Assembly (NCBI GenBank): GCA_030454085.1
Contig: JAKDJD010000004.1
Location: 1-64,000, forward strand
From: Kocuria sp.
Lineage (GTDB): Bacteria; Actinomycetota; Actinomycetes; Actinomycetales; Micrococcaceae
Length of the DNA: 64,000 bases
Direction: 5' to 3'
Shown: positions 7,831 to 15,993 of the stretch, in pieces
Layout of the letters: each line of letters starts with the position of its first letter
Position numbering within the stretch: the stretch's first letter is position 1
Program-made: the position numbers and the translations under genes
Notes under the pieces: model-generated
Told to the model about the DNA's origin: nothing
Databases searched by the model: none
Seen by the model: the letters and a program-made list of their open reading frames with translations, nothing else

Positions 7831-10371
7831 CTACTGACGCTCTGAGGTCTCTTCATCATTGCCCCGCTCCAGGGAGGCTCCTTCGACGTCGACATTCGGC
7901 AAGATCTTGTCGAGCCACCGGGGCAACCACCACGCGGATTCGCCGAGAAGGTGCATTGCCGCCGGAATCAGGCTCATTCGAATAACGAAGGCATCGAGCA
8001 GCACGCCGAAGGCGAGTCCGAAACCGATGGATCGGATCATGGTCAGCTCCGAGAAGACGAATCCGCCGAACACGCTGAACATAATGATCGCGGCCGCCAC
8101 GACCACACGGGCCGACTGGTTGTAGCCCATCACGACAGCGGTTCGGGCATTGGCCCCGTGGGTGTGCGCTTCGCGCATTCCGGAGACCAGGAACATTTGG
8201 TAGTCCATCGCCAAGCCGAACAGGATCCCGACGGCCAGGGTCGGGAGGAACGAGAGCACGATGGTTGCGTCGTGGACCTGGAAGATCTGCCCGAGCCAGC
8301 CCCACTGGTAGATCGCGACGACGCCGCCGAAGGACGCCAGGAGCGAGAACAAGAAGCCCAGCGTCGCAATCAGGGGCACCAGGATCGACCTGAAGACCAG
8401 CACCATGATTACGAAGGACAGGCCGAGAACGATGCCGATATATCCCGGCAGCGCCTGGGACAGAATCTGGGAGATGTCGATATTGCCTCCGGTCTGTCCC
8501 GTGACGCCGAGGGTGACGTCGTCGTTCTTCTGCGTCTCCGACGAGAGGTCCCTCAGGTCGTTGACGAGGTTCTCCGTGGACTCGGCGGCCGGTCCCTCCT
8601 CGGGGGTCACCTGGAAGACCTCGACCGAATGGTCCTTGGAGACGGGCCCCGGAACCACGTTCTTGACGTCGTCCTGCTGTTTGATCTTCTCCGCGATCTT
8701 CAGCTGGAGATCATCGGCCGTGGATTCGTCGGTGTCGGAGGGAAGCTCGGCCACCGCCAGGATGGTTCCGTTCGCGCCCGCCCCGAATTTGTCCTCGATG
8801 GTCTTGTACGCCTTGTAATCGGTCGAATCCACGGATTCCGTCGAGGAGTCGGGCAGGCCGAGCCGCATCGACGCCGTGGGGATAGCGATGATTCCGAGTG
8901 CGACCACCGCACCGATGATCACGAGAACGGGATGGCGGGTGACCACCGAGGACCATCCGTGTGCTTCCCGGAGCGTCTTGGTCTTCCGGTGCTTGCCCGC
9001 GTGTCCGTGGTAGGCGGCTCGCTCGTTCTTGTTCAGGACGCGCAGGCCGATTAGCCCGAGCAAGGCCGGGGTCAGGGTCACGGAGATGAGAACGGCGATG
9101 AGAACACACATCGCGGCGGTCGTCCCCATGATGCCGAGGAACGGGATCCCGACAACGTTCAGCGCCAAGAGCGCGATGATGACGGTCGTGCCCGCGAAGA
9201 CCACGGCATTTCCGCTCGTTCCATTGGCCAGGGCGATGGAATCGGTGAGGCGGTGCCCCTCGCGCAGATTGACTCGGTGCCTGTTCAGGATGAACAGCGA
9301 GTAGTCGATCCCCACGGCGAGTCCCAGCATCAGCCCCAGCATCGGGGTGATCTGCTGGATGTCGACCACGGCCGAGAGCGACATCGTGATCAGCACGCCG
9401 ATCCCGACGCCGATGAGTGCCGTCAGAATGGGCAGGCCGGCGGCAACGATGGTCCCCAACATGATGAGCAGAACCACGAGAGCCACGACGACGCCGATGA
9501 TCTCCGCGGGACCGGCCAGAGCGCCGAGGTCTTGAGCGATGGACTGGCTGTAGTCGATCGATACTCCGTCGATCCCGGCGTTGTCGATCGTCTTGACCAG
9601 GGAGTCCTTGGTGTCCTGACTGATGTTCTGCTCGTTCTTGTCGAAGGAGATCGAGGCGACGGCCGTGGTGCCGTCCTGCGACACGAGCGCGGCGGACTTG
9701 GACAGGTCGAAGAGCTTGAGCTTCTGGTCGTACTCCTGCTGGCGCTCCTTGAGCTGATCGCGGTTCTTCTCGAACTCGTCCTGCTTGCCGTCCAGCTCGC
9801 TGCGTTGCTTGTCGATCTGTTTCTGCTGCTCGTCGAGTTGGCCCTTCGCCTGGTCCGAGCCGGGGGAGGCTGCGGCCTTCTGCTTGGTCTCATCGAGCTG
9901 TTTCTGGGCCTGATCGACTTTTTGTCGTCCGTCCTCGAGCTGTTTCTGTCCGCTGCCCAGTTGTCCCCAGGCGCCCTCGAGCTGCCGGGCGGCGTCGTCG
10001 AGCTGGGACTTCGACTCCTCGATGGAGCTCTTGGTCTGGAAGGGGTTCGTGGTCGAAGCGACACCATCGACCTTGTTCGCGCTCGAGAGGGCGTCGGCGA
10101 TCTGCGACTTCTGCTCGCCGGTGAACGGTTTGTCATCGTCGGTTGAGATCACGACCTGGCCCGTGCCGTGGCTCGCCTCGGGGACCTTGTCCTTGAGGAC
10201 GTTCTGCAACCGTTCGGTCTCCGACCCGGGCAGGGTGAACGCGTTGCTCAGCTGACCGCTGAAGGCGGCGAAGCTGCCGCCGGCGGCCGCGAGGGCCACC
10301 AGCCACACCACAAGTACGAGCCATGCTTTGCGAGCGCACGAGCGGCCGATGGTGTAGAGCAAGGATGCCAT
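7831..10371 (-). CDS. MMPL/RND-family transporter (second cassette)
   Basis: A predicted 846-residue exporter, closely related in layout to the one at 4522-7011. It shows an N-terminal membrane segment, an extracytoplasmic coiled coil rich in K/Q/D/E (about residues 110-215), GLMLGLAVGIDYSLFILNRHR in the first membrane block and GLAMDYQMFLVSGMREAHTHG in the second. The C-termini also match (LPRWLDKILPNVDVEGASLER). The ATG at 10369-10371 follows AAAGGGA at good spacing. It lies 2 bases after the stop of its TetR gene, so the two form an operon. The extracytoplasmic domain differs most from the paralogue, suggesting different substrates. Confidence 0.9.
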   Translation of the reverse strand: MASLLYTIGRSCARKAWLVLVVWLVALAAAGGSFAAFSGQLSNAFTLPGSETERLQNVLKDKVPEASHGTGQVVISTDDDKPFTGEQKSQIADALSSANKVDGVASTTNPFQTKSSIEESKSQLDDAARQLEGAWGQLGSGQKQLEDGRQKVDQAQKQLDETKQKAAASPGSDQAKGQLDEQQKQIDKQRSELDGKQDEFEKNRDQLKERQQEYDQKLKLFDLSKSAALVSQDGTTAVASISFDKNEQNISQDTKDSLVKTIDNAGIDGVSIDYSQSIAQDLGALAGPAEIIGVVVALVVLLIMLGTIVAAGLPILTALIGVGIGVLITMSLSAVVDIQQITPMLGLMLGLAVGIDYSLFILNRHRVNLREGHRLTDSIALANGTSGNAVVFAGTTVIIALLALNVVGIPFLGIMGTTAAMCVLIAVLISVTLTPALLGLIGLRVLNKNERAAYHGHAGKHRKTKTLREAHGWSSVVTRHPVLVIIGAVVALGIIAIPTASMRLGLPDSSTESVDSTDYKAYKTIEDKFGAGANGTILAVAELPSDTDESTADDLQLKIAEKIKQQDDVKNVVPGPVSKDHSVEVFQVTPEEGPAAESTENLVNDLRDLSSETQKNDDVTLGVTGQTGGNIDISQILSQALPGYIGIVLGLSFVIMVLVFRSILVPLIATLGFLFSLLASFGGVVAIYQWGWLGQIFQVHDATIVLSFLPTLAVGILFGLAMDYQMFLVSGMREAHTHGANARTAVVMGYNQSARVVVAAAIIMFSVFGGFVFSELTMIRSIGFGLAFGVLLDAFVIRMSLIPAAMHLLGESAWWLPRWLDKILPNVDVEGASLERGNDEETSERQ

Positions 10372-10373
10372 GG

Positions 10374-11045
10374 TCAGATCCCTTTCAGGGCGGAGTCGAA
10401 GGAAATGGTGGTCAAATATTCGAGGGCTTCGCGCACTTTGTCGCGCGCTTCCGCGAGGCTCGAACCCTGGCCGTCGTCGCCCAGAGCCTCGTGGAGTGCG
10501 ACGCAGATGGTCTGAACGAGCACCCGGCACAGGATGTGGATGTGCATGGCGGGGGCCTGCGGATAGAGGGACTCGACGATCGCGACCAGGCGGTGGATCA
10601 TACGTTCGATCGAGGCTTGCCCCCAGGTGTCCATTCCCTGCCGGTCGACCATCCGGCCCGCGGTGGTGACGCTGTCGCGGATGACCTCGAGCACATCCGA
10701 CCGCAGCACGAACTCCGTCAGGGCCTGGGACACGCTGGTGCTCATCGTCTCCGGTGTGCCGACGAAATCCGGGGCGAAATCCTCCACGAGCCGATCGAAA
10801 TTGTCGTTGACTCGGGCGAATGCCGCTTCCTCGATCGATGAGAAGTGGTTGAACACGGTCCTTCGGGAGACCCCGGCCCTTTCCGCGAGCTCGTCCACGG
10901 TCAGGTGGCTCGGCCCCACACGGAGCACGAGATCGGCCGCGGCCGAAGCGATCGCGTCGCGATTCTGAGTGCGCACCAGGCTCCGGCGGTCGCTGGGGCG
11001 GGCGGCATCGTGCGGCGAGGCGTCTCGTTGCGGGGCGGAAGGCAT
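10374..11045 (-). CDS. TetR-family transcriptional regulator (second cassette)
   Basis: A 223-residue regulator with a clear TetR helix-turn-helix (LAERAGVSRRTVFNHFSSIEE, about residues 52-72). The stop lies 2 bases before the second MMPL gene. The ATG at 11043-11045 sits 7 bases after a TAAGCT -10 box, and a perfect 13-bp palindrome overlaps the -35. It shares only the DNA-binding half with the regulator at 7040-7765, so the two cassettes probably answer to different signals. Confidence 0.88.
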   Translation of the reverse strand: MPSAPQRDASPHDAARPSDRRSLVRTQNRDAIASAAADLVLRVGPSHLTVDELAERAGVSRRTVFNHFSSIEEAAFARVNDNFDRLVEDFAPDFVGTPETMSTSVSQALTEFVLRSDVLEVIRDSVTTAGRMVDRQGMDTWGQASIERMIHRLVAIVESLYPQAPAMHIHILCRVLVQTICVALHEALGDDGQGSSLAEARDKVREALEYLTTISFDSALKGI

Positions 11046-11052
11046 GTGACCG

Positions 11053-11081
11053 AGCTTATTCGAGAAGATGCACTGAGTGCA
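11053..11081 (-). promoter_or_regulatory. Promoter and TetR-type operator of the second cassette
   Basis: On the minus strand, TTGCAC (-35), an 18-base spacer and TAAGCT (-10, 11053-11058) are followed by 7 bases and the ATG. The palindrome TGCACTCAGTGCA (11069-11081, perfect) overlies the -35. This is a typical place for an autorepressing TetR protein. Confidence 0.6.
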
Positions 11082-11152
11082 ATCAAATAGAGCGTCGATA
11101 TGTATTGCGGCTCATTTCCACAGCCCAGGTTCTGGGCCGGCGTGCCGTCTGA

Positions 11153-11166
11153 CAGAATGGACAGCG
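11153..11166 (+). promoter_or_regulatory. Leaderless promoter of menG
   Basis: CAGAAT (11153-11158), 7 bases, then GTG at 11166. The hexamer is weaker than the TANNNT seen elsewhere but the spacing is identical. Confidence 0.45.
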
Positions 11167-11858
11167 TGAACCGAGCTGATCTTGACAAGAAGTCCGAGGA
11201 AGTCTCCGCAATGTTTGACGGGGTCGCACCGAAGTACGACCTCATGAATTCCTTGCTGTCCCTGGGGCAGGACCGCGGATGGCGCAAGGCGACCGTGACA
11301 GCCGCCGAGCCGAAACCGGGCCAAAGGATTTTGGACGTGGCCGCCGGCACCGGAGCCTCTTCCGCGCCCTATCTGAAGGAGGGGCTCGACGTCGTCGCGG
11401 CCGACCTCTCGGAGGGAATGCTCGTCGAGGGAAAGCGGAGGCATCCCGAGATCGATTTCGTCCGGGCGGACGTCACGGATCTCCCCTTCGAGGACGCCGA
11501 GTTCGATACCGTCACGATGTCCTTCGGACTCCGCAACGTGGCCGACTATCCCAAGGCATTGCGCGAACTGCACCGTGTCACGAAGTCCGGCGGAACGCTG
11601 GTGATCTGCGAGTTCTCGACTCCCACGTGGGCGCCGTTCCGCCTGGTTTACCAGGAGTACCTTATGCGCGCGCTGCCCCTCGTGGCAGGCCTGTTCTCGT
11701 CGAATCCGGAGTCCTATACGTACCTTGCGGAGACCATCAGCGCGTGGCCGGCCCAGGAACCGCTCGCTCGAGTGATCGCCGAGGCCGGTTGGGAGCACGT
11801 CCAGTACCGCAACCTGACCGGGGGCATCGTGGCCCTTCATCGGGGGTCCAAGGCCTAG
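11166..11858 (+). CDS. menG: Demethylmenaquinone methyltransferase
   Basis: A 230-residue SAM-dependent methyltransferase of the UbiE/MenG family, which methylates demethylmenaquinone to menaquinone. The SAM-binding motif ILDVAAGTGASSAP lies near residue 57, and the family motifs VAPKYDLMNSLLSLGQDRGWR and MSFGLRNVADYPKAL are present. GTG 11166 is chosen over the upstream frame because the family N-terminus (NRADLDKK) starts there and a -10 hexamer lies 7 bases before. It is followed after 4 bases by the reductase gene, so the two are co-transcribed. Confidence 0.94.
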   Translation: MNRADLDKKSEEVSAMFDGVAPKYDLMNSLLSLGQDRGWRKATVTAAEPKPGQRILDVAAGTGASSAPYLKEGLDVVAADLSEGMLVEGKRRHPEIDFVRADVTDLPFEDAEFDTVTMSFGLRNVADYPKALRELHRVTKSGGTLVICEFSTPTWAPFRLVYQEYLMRALPLVAGLFSSNPESYTYLAETISAWPAQEPLARVIAEAGWEHVQYRNLTGGIVALHRGSKA

Positions 11859-11862
11859 TCCT

Positions 11863-13197
11863 ATGAAGATCATCGTTGTCGGCGCAGGCCCAGCCGGAGC
11901 CACCGCCGCGTACTGGCTCGGGCGTGGCGGCCACGAGGTCACCGTCCTGGAGAAGACACGTTTCCCCCGGGAAAAAGTTTGCGGGGACGGCCTGACCCCT
12001 CAGGCCGTGCGGGAGATGGACCTCATGGGTCTGCCTCACGGTGTCGAGCAGGGGTATCACCGGCAGAAGGGCCTCCGCTTGCGGGCGGCGGGCAGGAGCC
12101 TCGAGGTTCCGTTCGAATCCCAAGGTGATGTCCCGGGGTACGGGCTGGTTCGCACCCGCTACGGCTTCGACGAGGAGCTCGCCAACCACGCCCGGTCGGC
12201 CGGTGCGGTGGTTCTGGAGGGCCACGCCGCCCAGGAGGTCATCCGTGCGGGAGATCTCACGACGTGGCCGGCCGGTCTCTCCCGAAACCTGGCCGGGGAT
12301 CCGGAGCGTATCGTCGGAATCCGCGCCCAACTGCACGATGAGCGGGGGCGCCGCACCGGAGAAACCCGTGATTTCCACGCGGACCTGGTTCTGGCGGCAG
12401 ACGGAAATTCGACCCGAACCGCAGTCTCGGCTGGCCTCGCCAAGCGGGACGACCGCCCCATGGGCGTGGCCGTCCGGGCCTATTACGAATCGCCCCTCGG
12501 CGATCTGGACTGGATGGAGGGCTGGCTCGAGCTCGAAGGGGACCGGCCCGAACCTGGCGACCGGCGTGAGCTGTTGCCGGGATACGGGTGGATCTTCGGC
12601 GTAGGGGACGGCACGGCCAACGTCGGCCTCGGAATCCTCAACACGTCGGAGCAATTCGGAAAGCTCGACTACCGACGGGTCCTCTCCGAGTGGACCGCGG
12701 GTATGCCCCAGGAATGGAACCTTGATGCAGAGCATCGCCGGGGGAGGGTGCTCGGCGCGGCCCTGCCCATGGCATTCAACCGGACTCCGCACTATGTTCC
12801 CGGTCTGATGCTGCTGGGTGATGCCGGAGGCATGGTCTCTCCGTTCAACGGTGAAGGCATCGCCAATGCCATGCAATCGGCGCGCGTTGCGGCCGACGTC
12901 GTCGGCGAGGCTTCACGGGCCAACGGACCGGCCCAGAGAGAACTCGTCCTCGACCGTTACCCGGACATTATTCGAGCGACGTGGGGCTCCCACTTCACCC
13001 TGGGTCGCGCGTGCGCGCAACTGATCGGGCACCCGGCGCTGATGAAGGCATCTGTGTCTCTCGGAATGAGGGTTCCTGCGATGATGAAGATCATTGTGGA
13101 TGTCATGGCCGACCAAGTGCCCCAGGAGCCTCGGAACACGATCGACAAGGCGGTGCACATCATCGAGTCCCTGACGCCCGCGACCCCCACCCGGTGA
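11863..13197 (+). CDS. Geranylgeranyl reductase-family FAD oxidoreductase, probable menaquinone reductase MenJ
   Basis: A 444-residue flavoprotein. The FAD-binding GXGXXG motif IIVVGAGPAGATAAYWL is at residues 3-19, followed by the family motif PREKVCGDGLTPQAV. A second FAD motif LLLGDAGGMVSPFNGEGI lies near 325. Members reduce isoprenoid double bonds; in mycobacteria MenJ saturates one unit of the menaquinone side chain. The position between menG and a polyprenyl synthase supports that role here. The assignment as MenJ rather than another prenyl reductase is inference. Confidence 0.88.
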   Translation: MKIIVVGAGPAGATAAYWLGRGGHEVTVLEKTRFPREKVCGDGLTPQAVREMDLMGLPHGVEQGYHRQKGLRLRAAGRSLEVPFESQGDVPGYGLVRTRYGFDEELANHARSAGAVVLEGHAAQEVIRAGDLTTWPAGLSRNLAGDPERIVGIRAQLHDERGRRTGETRDFHADLVLAADGNSTRTAVSAGLAKRDDRPMGVAVRAYYESPLGDLDWMEGWLELEGDRPEPGDRRELLPGYGWIFGVGDGTANVGLGILNTSEQFGKLDYRRVLSEWTAGMPQEWNLDAEHRRGRVLGAALPMAFNRTPHYVPGLMLLGDAGGMVSPFNGEGIANAMQSARVAADVVGEASRANGPAQRELVLDRYPDIIRATWGSHFTLGRACAQLIGHPALMKASVSLGMRVPAMMKIIVDVMADQVPQEPRNTIDKAVHIIESLTPATPTR

Positions 13198-13240
13198 CCA
13201 CCATCCGAAGCCAACGGCCTATGGCCCCGAGAGAAACGGT

Positions 13241-13254
13241 TAGTGTTAAGCCCG
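13241..13254 (+). promoter_or_regulatory. Leaderless promoter of the polyprenyl synthase gene
   Basis: TAGTGT (13241-13246), 7 bases, then GTG at 13254, so transcription probably starts on the start codon. Confidence 0.55.
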
Positions 13255-14339
13255 TGACTGATACACACCCCGGACAGCATGACGACCAGCCGGAGAGCGC
13301 TTTCGCCCAGGCTCTTGCGGGTTCCGAGGACACGCACCTGCCGTCCGGATTCGAGCTCATCGCCCGCGACGAAGAGCTCGGTCCGAAGATCCTCCGCAGC
13401 CTCGGTGAGGTTGAGGAACGCCTGGACCGCGCCGTGCACTACACGGACGCCCTGGCCGACGTCGCCGCCCGACACCTGCTCGAGGCCGGCGGCAAGAGGG
13501 TCCGGCCCCTCCTGACGCTCCTGGCCGCTGAAATTTCGGGCGGTATCAACGACGACACGATCGAGGCGGCGGTCGTCACGGAACTCACGCACCTGGCCAC
13601 GCTCTACCACGACGACGTGATGGACGACGCCTCCAAGCGTCGCGGGGCGGATGCGGCCCACACGATTTGGGGCAACTCGGTCGCGATCCTCACGGGAGAC
13701 CTGATTTTCTCCCGCGCGTCCCTCATGGTCTCCGACCTGGGTGCACGTGCCTTGGCCGTGCAGGCCAGGACCTTCGAACGGCTCGTGCTCGGTCAGCTGT
13801 ACGAAACGGCCGGGGCCAACCCGGACGAGGACCAACTGGCCCATTACATCAAGGTCATCGAAGGCAAGACGGGCTCCTTGATTGCGGCCGCGTGCGAGTA
13901 CGGTTCGCACCTGGCCGGGGCGGAGGAGCAGACTGTCCAGACGCTGATTCGATACGGAGAGCTGGTGGGTGTCGCCTTCCAGCTGGCCGACGACGTCATC
14001 GACGTCACCGGATCGCGCCAGACCTCGGGGAAGACGCCCGGGACGGACCTCCGCGAAGGAGTTCCCACGCTTCCTTCGATTCTGGTGCGGAAGGCCGCCG
14101 AGGACGGGGACGAGGAAGCCCGCCGCATCGTGGACCTCATCGAGGCGGACCTCAGCTCGGACGAGGCGCTGGCTCGTGCGGTCGAGGCGCTGGGTGCTCA
14201 CCCCGCCACGAACACGGCGTGGGCCATCGCCTATCGGTGGGCCGACGACGCCATCAGAACCCTCGAGCCGTTGCCGGAGACGACCGTCAAACAGGCCCTC
14301 AAGTCCTTCGCGGAGGCCGTGGTGCACCGGGACTCCTGA
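13254..14339 (+). CDS. Polyprenyl diphosphate synthase (menaquinone side chain)
   Basis: A 361-residue trans-prenyltransferase that makes the all-trans isoprenoid tail. The first aspartate-rich motif DDVMD lies in LYHDDVMDDASKRRG near residue 121 and the second, DDVID, in FQLADDVIDVTG. The substrate-binding motif GGKRVRPLL is also present. The open frame extends upstream to 12981, but GTG 13254 is supported by the TAGTGT hexamer 7 bases before it and by the normal family length. Chain length cannot be read with confidence; hepta- or octaprenyl would be usual with menaquinone. Confidence 0.92.
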   Translation: MTDTHPGQHDDQPESAFAQALAGSEDTHLPSGFELIARDEELGPKILRSLGEVEERLDRAVHYTDALADVAARHLLEAGGKRVRPLLTLLAAEISGGINDDTIEAAVVTELTHLATLYHDDVMDDASKRRGADAAHTIWGNSVAILTGDLIFSRASLMVSDLGARALAVQARTFERLVLGQLYETAGANPDEDQLAHYIKVIEGKTGSLIAAACEYGSHLAGAEEQTVQTLIRYGELVGVAFQLADDVIDVTGSRQTSGKTPGTDLREGVPTLPSILVRKAAEDGDEEARRIVDLIEADLSSDEALARAVEALGAHPATNTAWAIAYRWADDAIRTLEPLPETTVKQALKSFAEAVVHRDS

Positions 14340-14361
14340 CGGGGCCTTGGCCGAAAACGAA

Positions 14362-14405
14362 AGAATCCCGGTGACACCGACCCGAATCGATGTCACCGGG
14401 ATTCT
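14362..14405. terminator. Bidirectional terminator hairpin
   Basis: AGAATCCCGGTGACA (14362-14376) and its perfect complement TGTCACCGGGATTCT (14391-14405) form a 15-bp stem with a 14-base loop. It sits between the converging polyprenyl synthase gene and the minus-strand gene ending at 14483. There is no long T-tract. Confidence 0.8.
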
Positions 14406-14482
14406 CGTGTACCGGCCGGGCGCGAATCCGCGCCGCGAACCGCGGGTCCGGGTCCCGCGTGGGGCCCGGACCCGACCTCGTT

Positions 14483-15865
14483 CTACAGTCCGAAGAAGCG
14501 GCTGAAGAAGCCCTTCTTCTTGGACTCCTCGCCCTTCTGCGCCTCGGCCTCGCGCTCCGAAGCCTCCGTTCGAGCGGGTTCGGCCTGGTCGGTGCGTTCG
14601 TCGGACTGGTCCGTGTATGCGGTCGAACCCGACGCGGCACTCGCCGGGGCGGACTCGCCCGCGCGGGCCGCGTCGTTCTCGGCCTGTTCGGCCCGGAGCC
14701 GCTCGAGGGCGGACCGACGGTCCTCGTCCTTTGCCTCCTGCTCGCGGGTGCGGGCGGAGTCCGGTTCCTCGACCACGGGCTGGGCATCCGTCACCGCATC
14801 GTCGGAAGCCGGGGGCGAGGCTGGCGCCGTAGAAGCCGCGGCCGGAGCCGCCTGCTCGGGGGCCGGCGCCTCGTCTTCCTCGACCACCTGTGTGGAGACC
14901 AACCCGGGTTCGGCATCCTGGCTCGGTTCCTGGTTGAAGGGCTGACCTTCGGCAGTCGGCTGGGTCCGCTCGACTCCCTCGGTGTCCTCGAGCGAGGGGG
15001 CCACCTGCTGCTCGTCCTCGGACGCGAGTGCCGCCTCGGTGGCGGCGACCCGCTGGGCTTCGGCCTCTTCGCGGGAGAGACGCTGCTGTTCGGATTCGCG
15101 CTGGGCGATGGCCAGCGACCTGCGTGCCTCTTCTCGGAGGGCCTGGCGGTGCTTGTCTGCGTCCTTGGCGGCCTGCGCCAACTCACGTTTGCTGACGACC
15201 GGCTCGGCCTGTTCGATACCGGAGATGCTGTGGTCGTCGAACCACAGGCGCAGTGCGCCATCTGCCGCGGTGATCACTGCGCAGGCCTCCGTATCCCAGG
15301 AAATGTGGGCGCCGCGCAAACGGGCGTAGGAATCCACGGCTCGCTGATGGTGGACTGCGGTGTTGGTCTGCAGCGCCTGGGCCATGATCCGGCCCATGCG
15401 GTTGACCGTGGGCTCAGGGAGCTCCAACTGGGGGCCGTCGACCAGGAGCCACGCACGCACTCCTCCGCCGGCCGCGGCGGGGTAATGCGCGAATACACCC
15501 GTGACGGCCTTGGACGCCAGTGTAAGCCTCCGTGCCAGCCCTTCCGAGAGCACCAGCTCGTCGGTGGTCAGCTCCTGGACGCCCAGGTGCTCGCCTGCCT
15601 CGCGCGCCTGCACCGCTGCTGTCACGACGACGTCGGGGAAATGCCCCAGCTCCTGCCAGGACCAGATCCACGAGCCGCGCTGGTCCGATTCGGTGCCGAG
15701 CAGATAGGGATCGAGCGACACCGAGGGATCGGAATCCAGCGTGAAAGACGGAGCAGAGAAGTCCACCGTCCACTCGGAATCGCCACTGATCTCGGCGAGA
15801 CGAGCCTGGTATTCGGTGGAGATGAAGATCGATTCGTCAATCAAGTCCTGGAGAGTTTTCGTCAT
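14483..15865 (-). CDS. Uncharacterised protein with acidic low-complexity tail and basic amphipathic C-terminus
   Basis: A 460-residue protein I cannot name securely. Residues 1 to about 240 look globular, with SWIWSWQELGHFPD near 65, a tryptophan-rich pattern like that of some DUF6882-type proteins (tentative). From about 240 to 445 the sequence is E/A/Q/S/P-rich, partly coiled coil and then disordered. It ends in KKKGFFSRFFGL, a basic amphipathic tail that could bind membrane or a partner. It is divergent from the SseB-like gene at 15994, 128 bases apart, so the pair may share control. Codon use looks like its neighbours. Confidence 0.75.
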   Translation of the reverse strand: MTKTLQDLIDESIFISTEYQARLAEISGDSEWTVDFSAPSFTLDSDPSVSLDPYLLGTESDQRGSWIWSWQELGHFPDVVVTAAVQAREAGEHLGVQELTTDELVLSEGLARRLTLASKAVTGVFAHYPAAAGGGVRAWLLVDGPQLELPEPTVNRMGRIMAQALQTNTAVHHQRAVDSYARLRGAHISWDTEACAVITAADGALRLWFDDHSISGIEQAEPVVSKRELAQAAKDADKHRQALREEARRSLAIAQRESEQQRLSREEAEAQRVAATEAALASEDEQQVAPSLEDTEGVERTQPTAEGQPFNQEPSQDAEPGLVSTQVVEEDEAPAPEQAAPAAASTAPASPPASDDAVTDAQPVVEEPDSARTREQEAKDEDRRSALERLRAEQAENDAARAGESAPASAASGSTAYTDQSDERTDQAEPARTEASEREAEAQKGEESKKKGFFSRFFGL

Positions 15866-15993
15866 GAAAACAGGCTAGCAAGTAAACGCCCGTGCAGAGG
15901 ACTCATCAGTTGTCCCCGACTGTGTAGGCTCGAGGCAGGAAAGGTCGCCGATCCAGCGGCGACGTTGCACGTGATCAGCCGAAGGAACATCCC

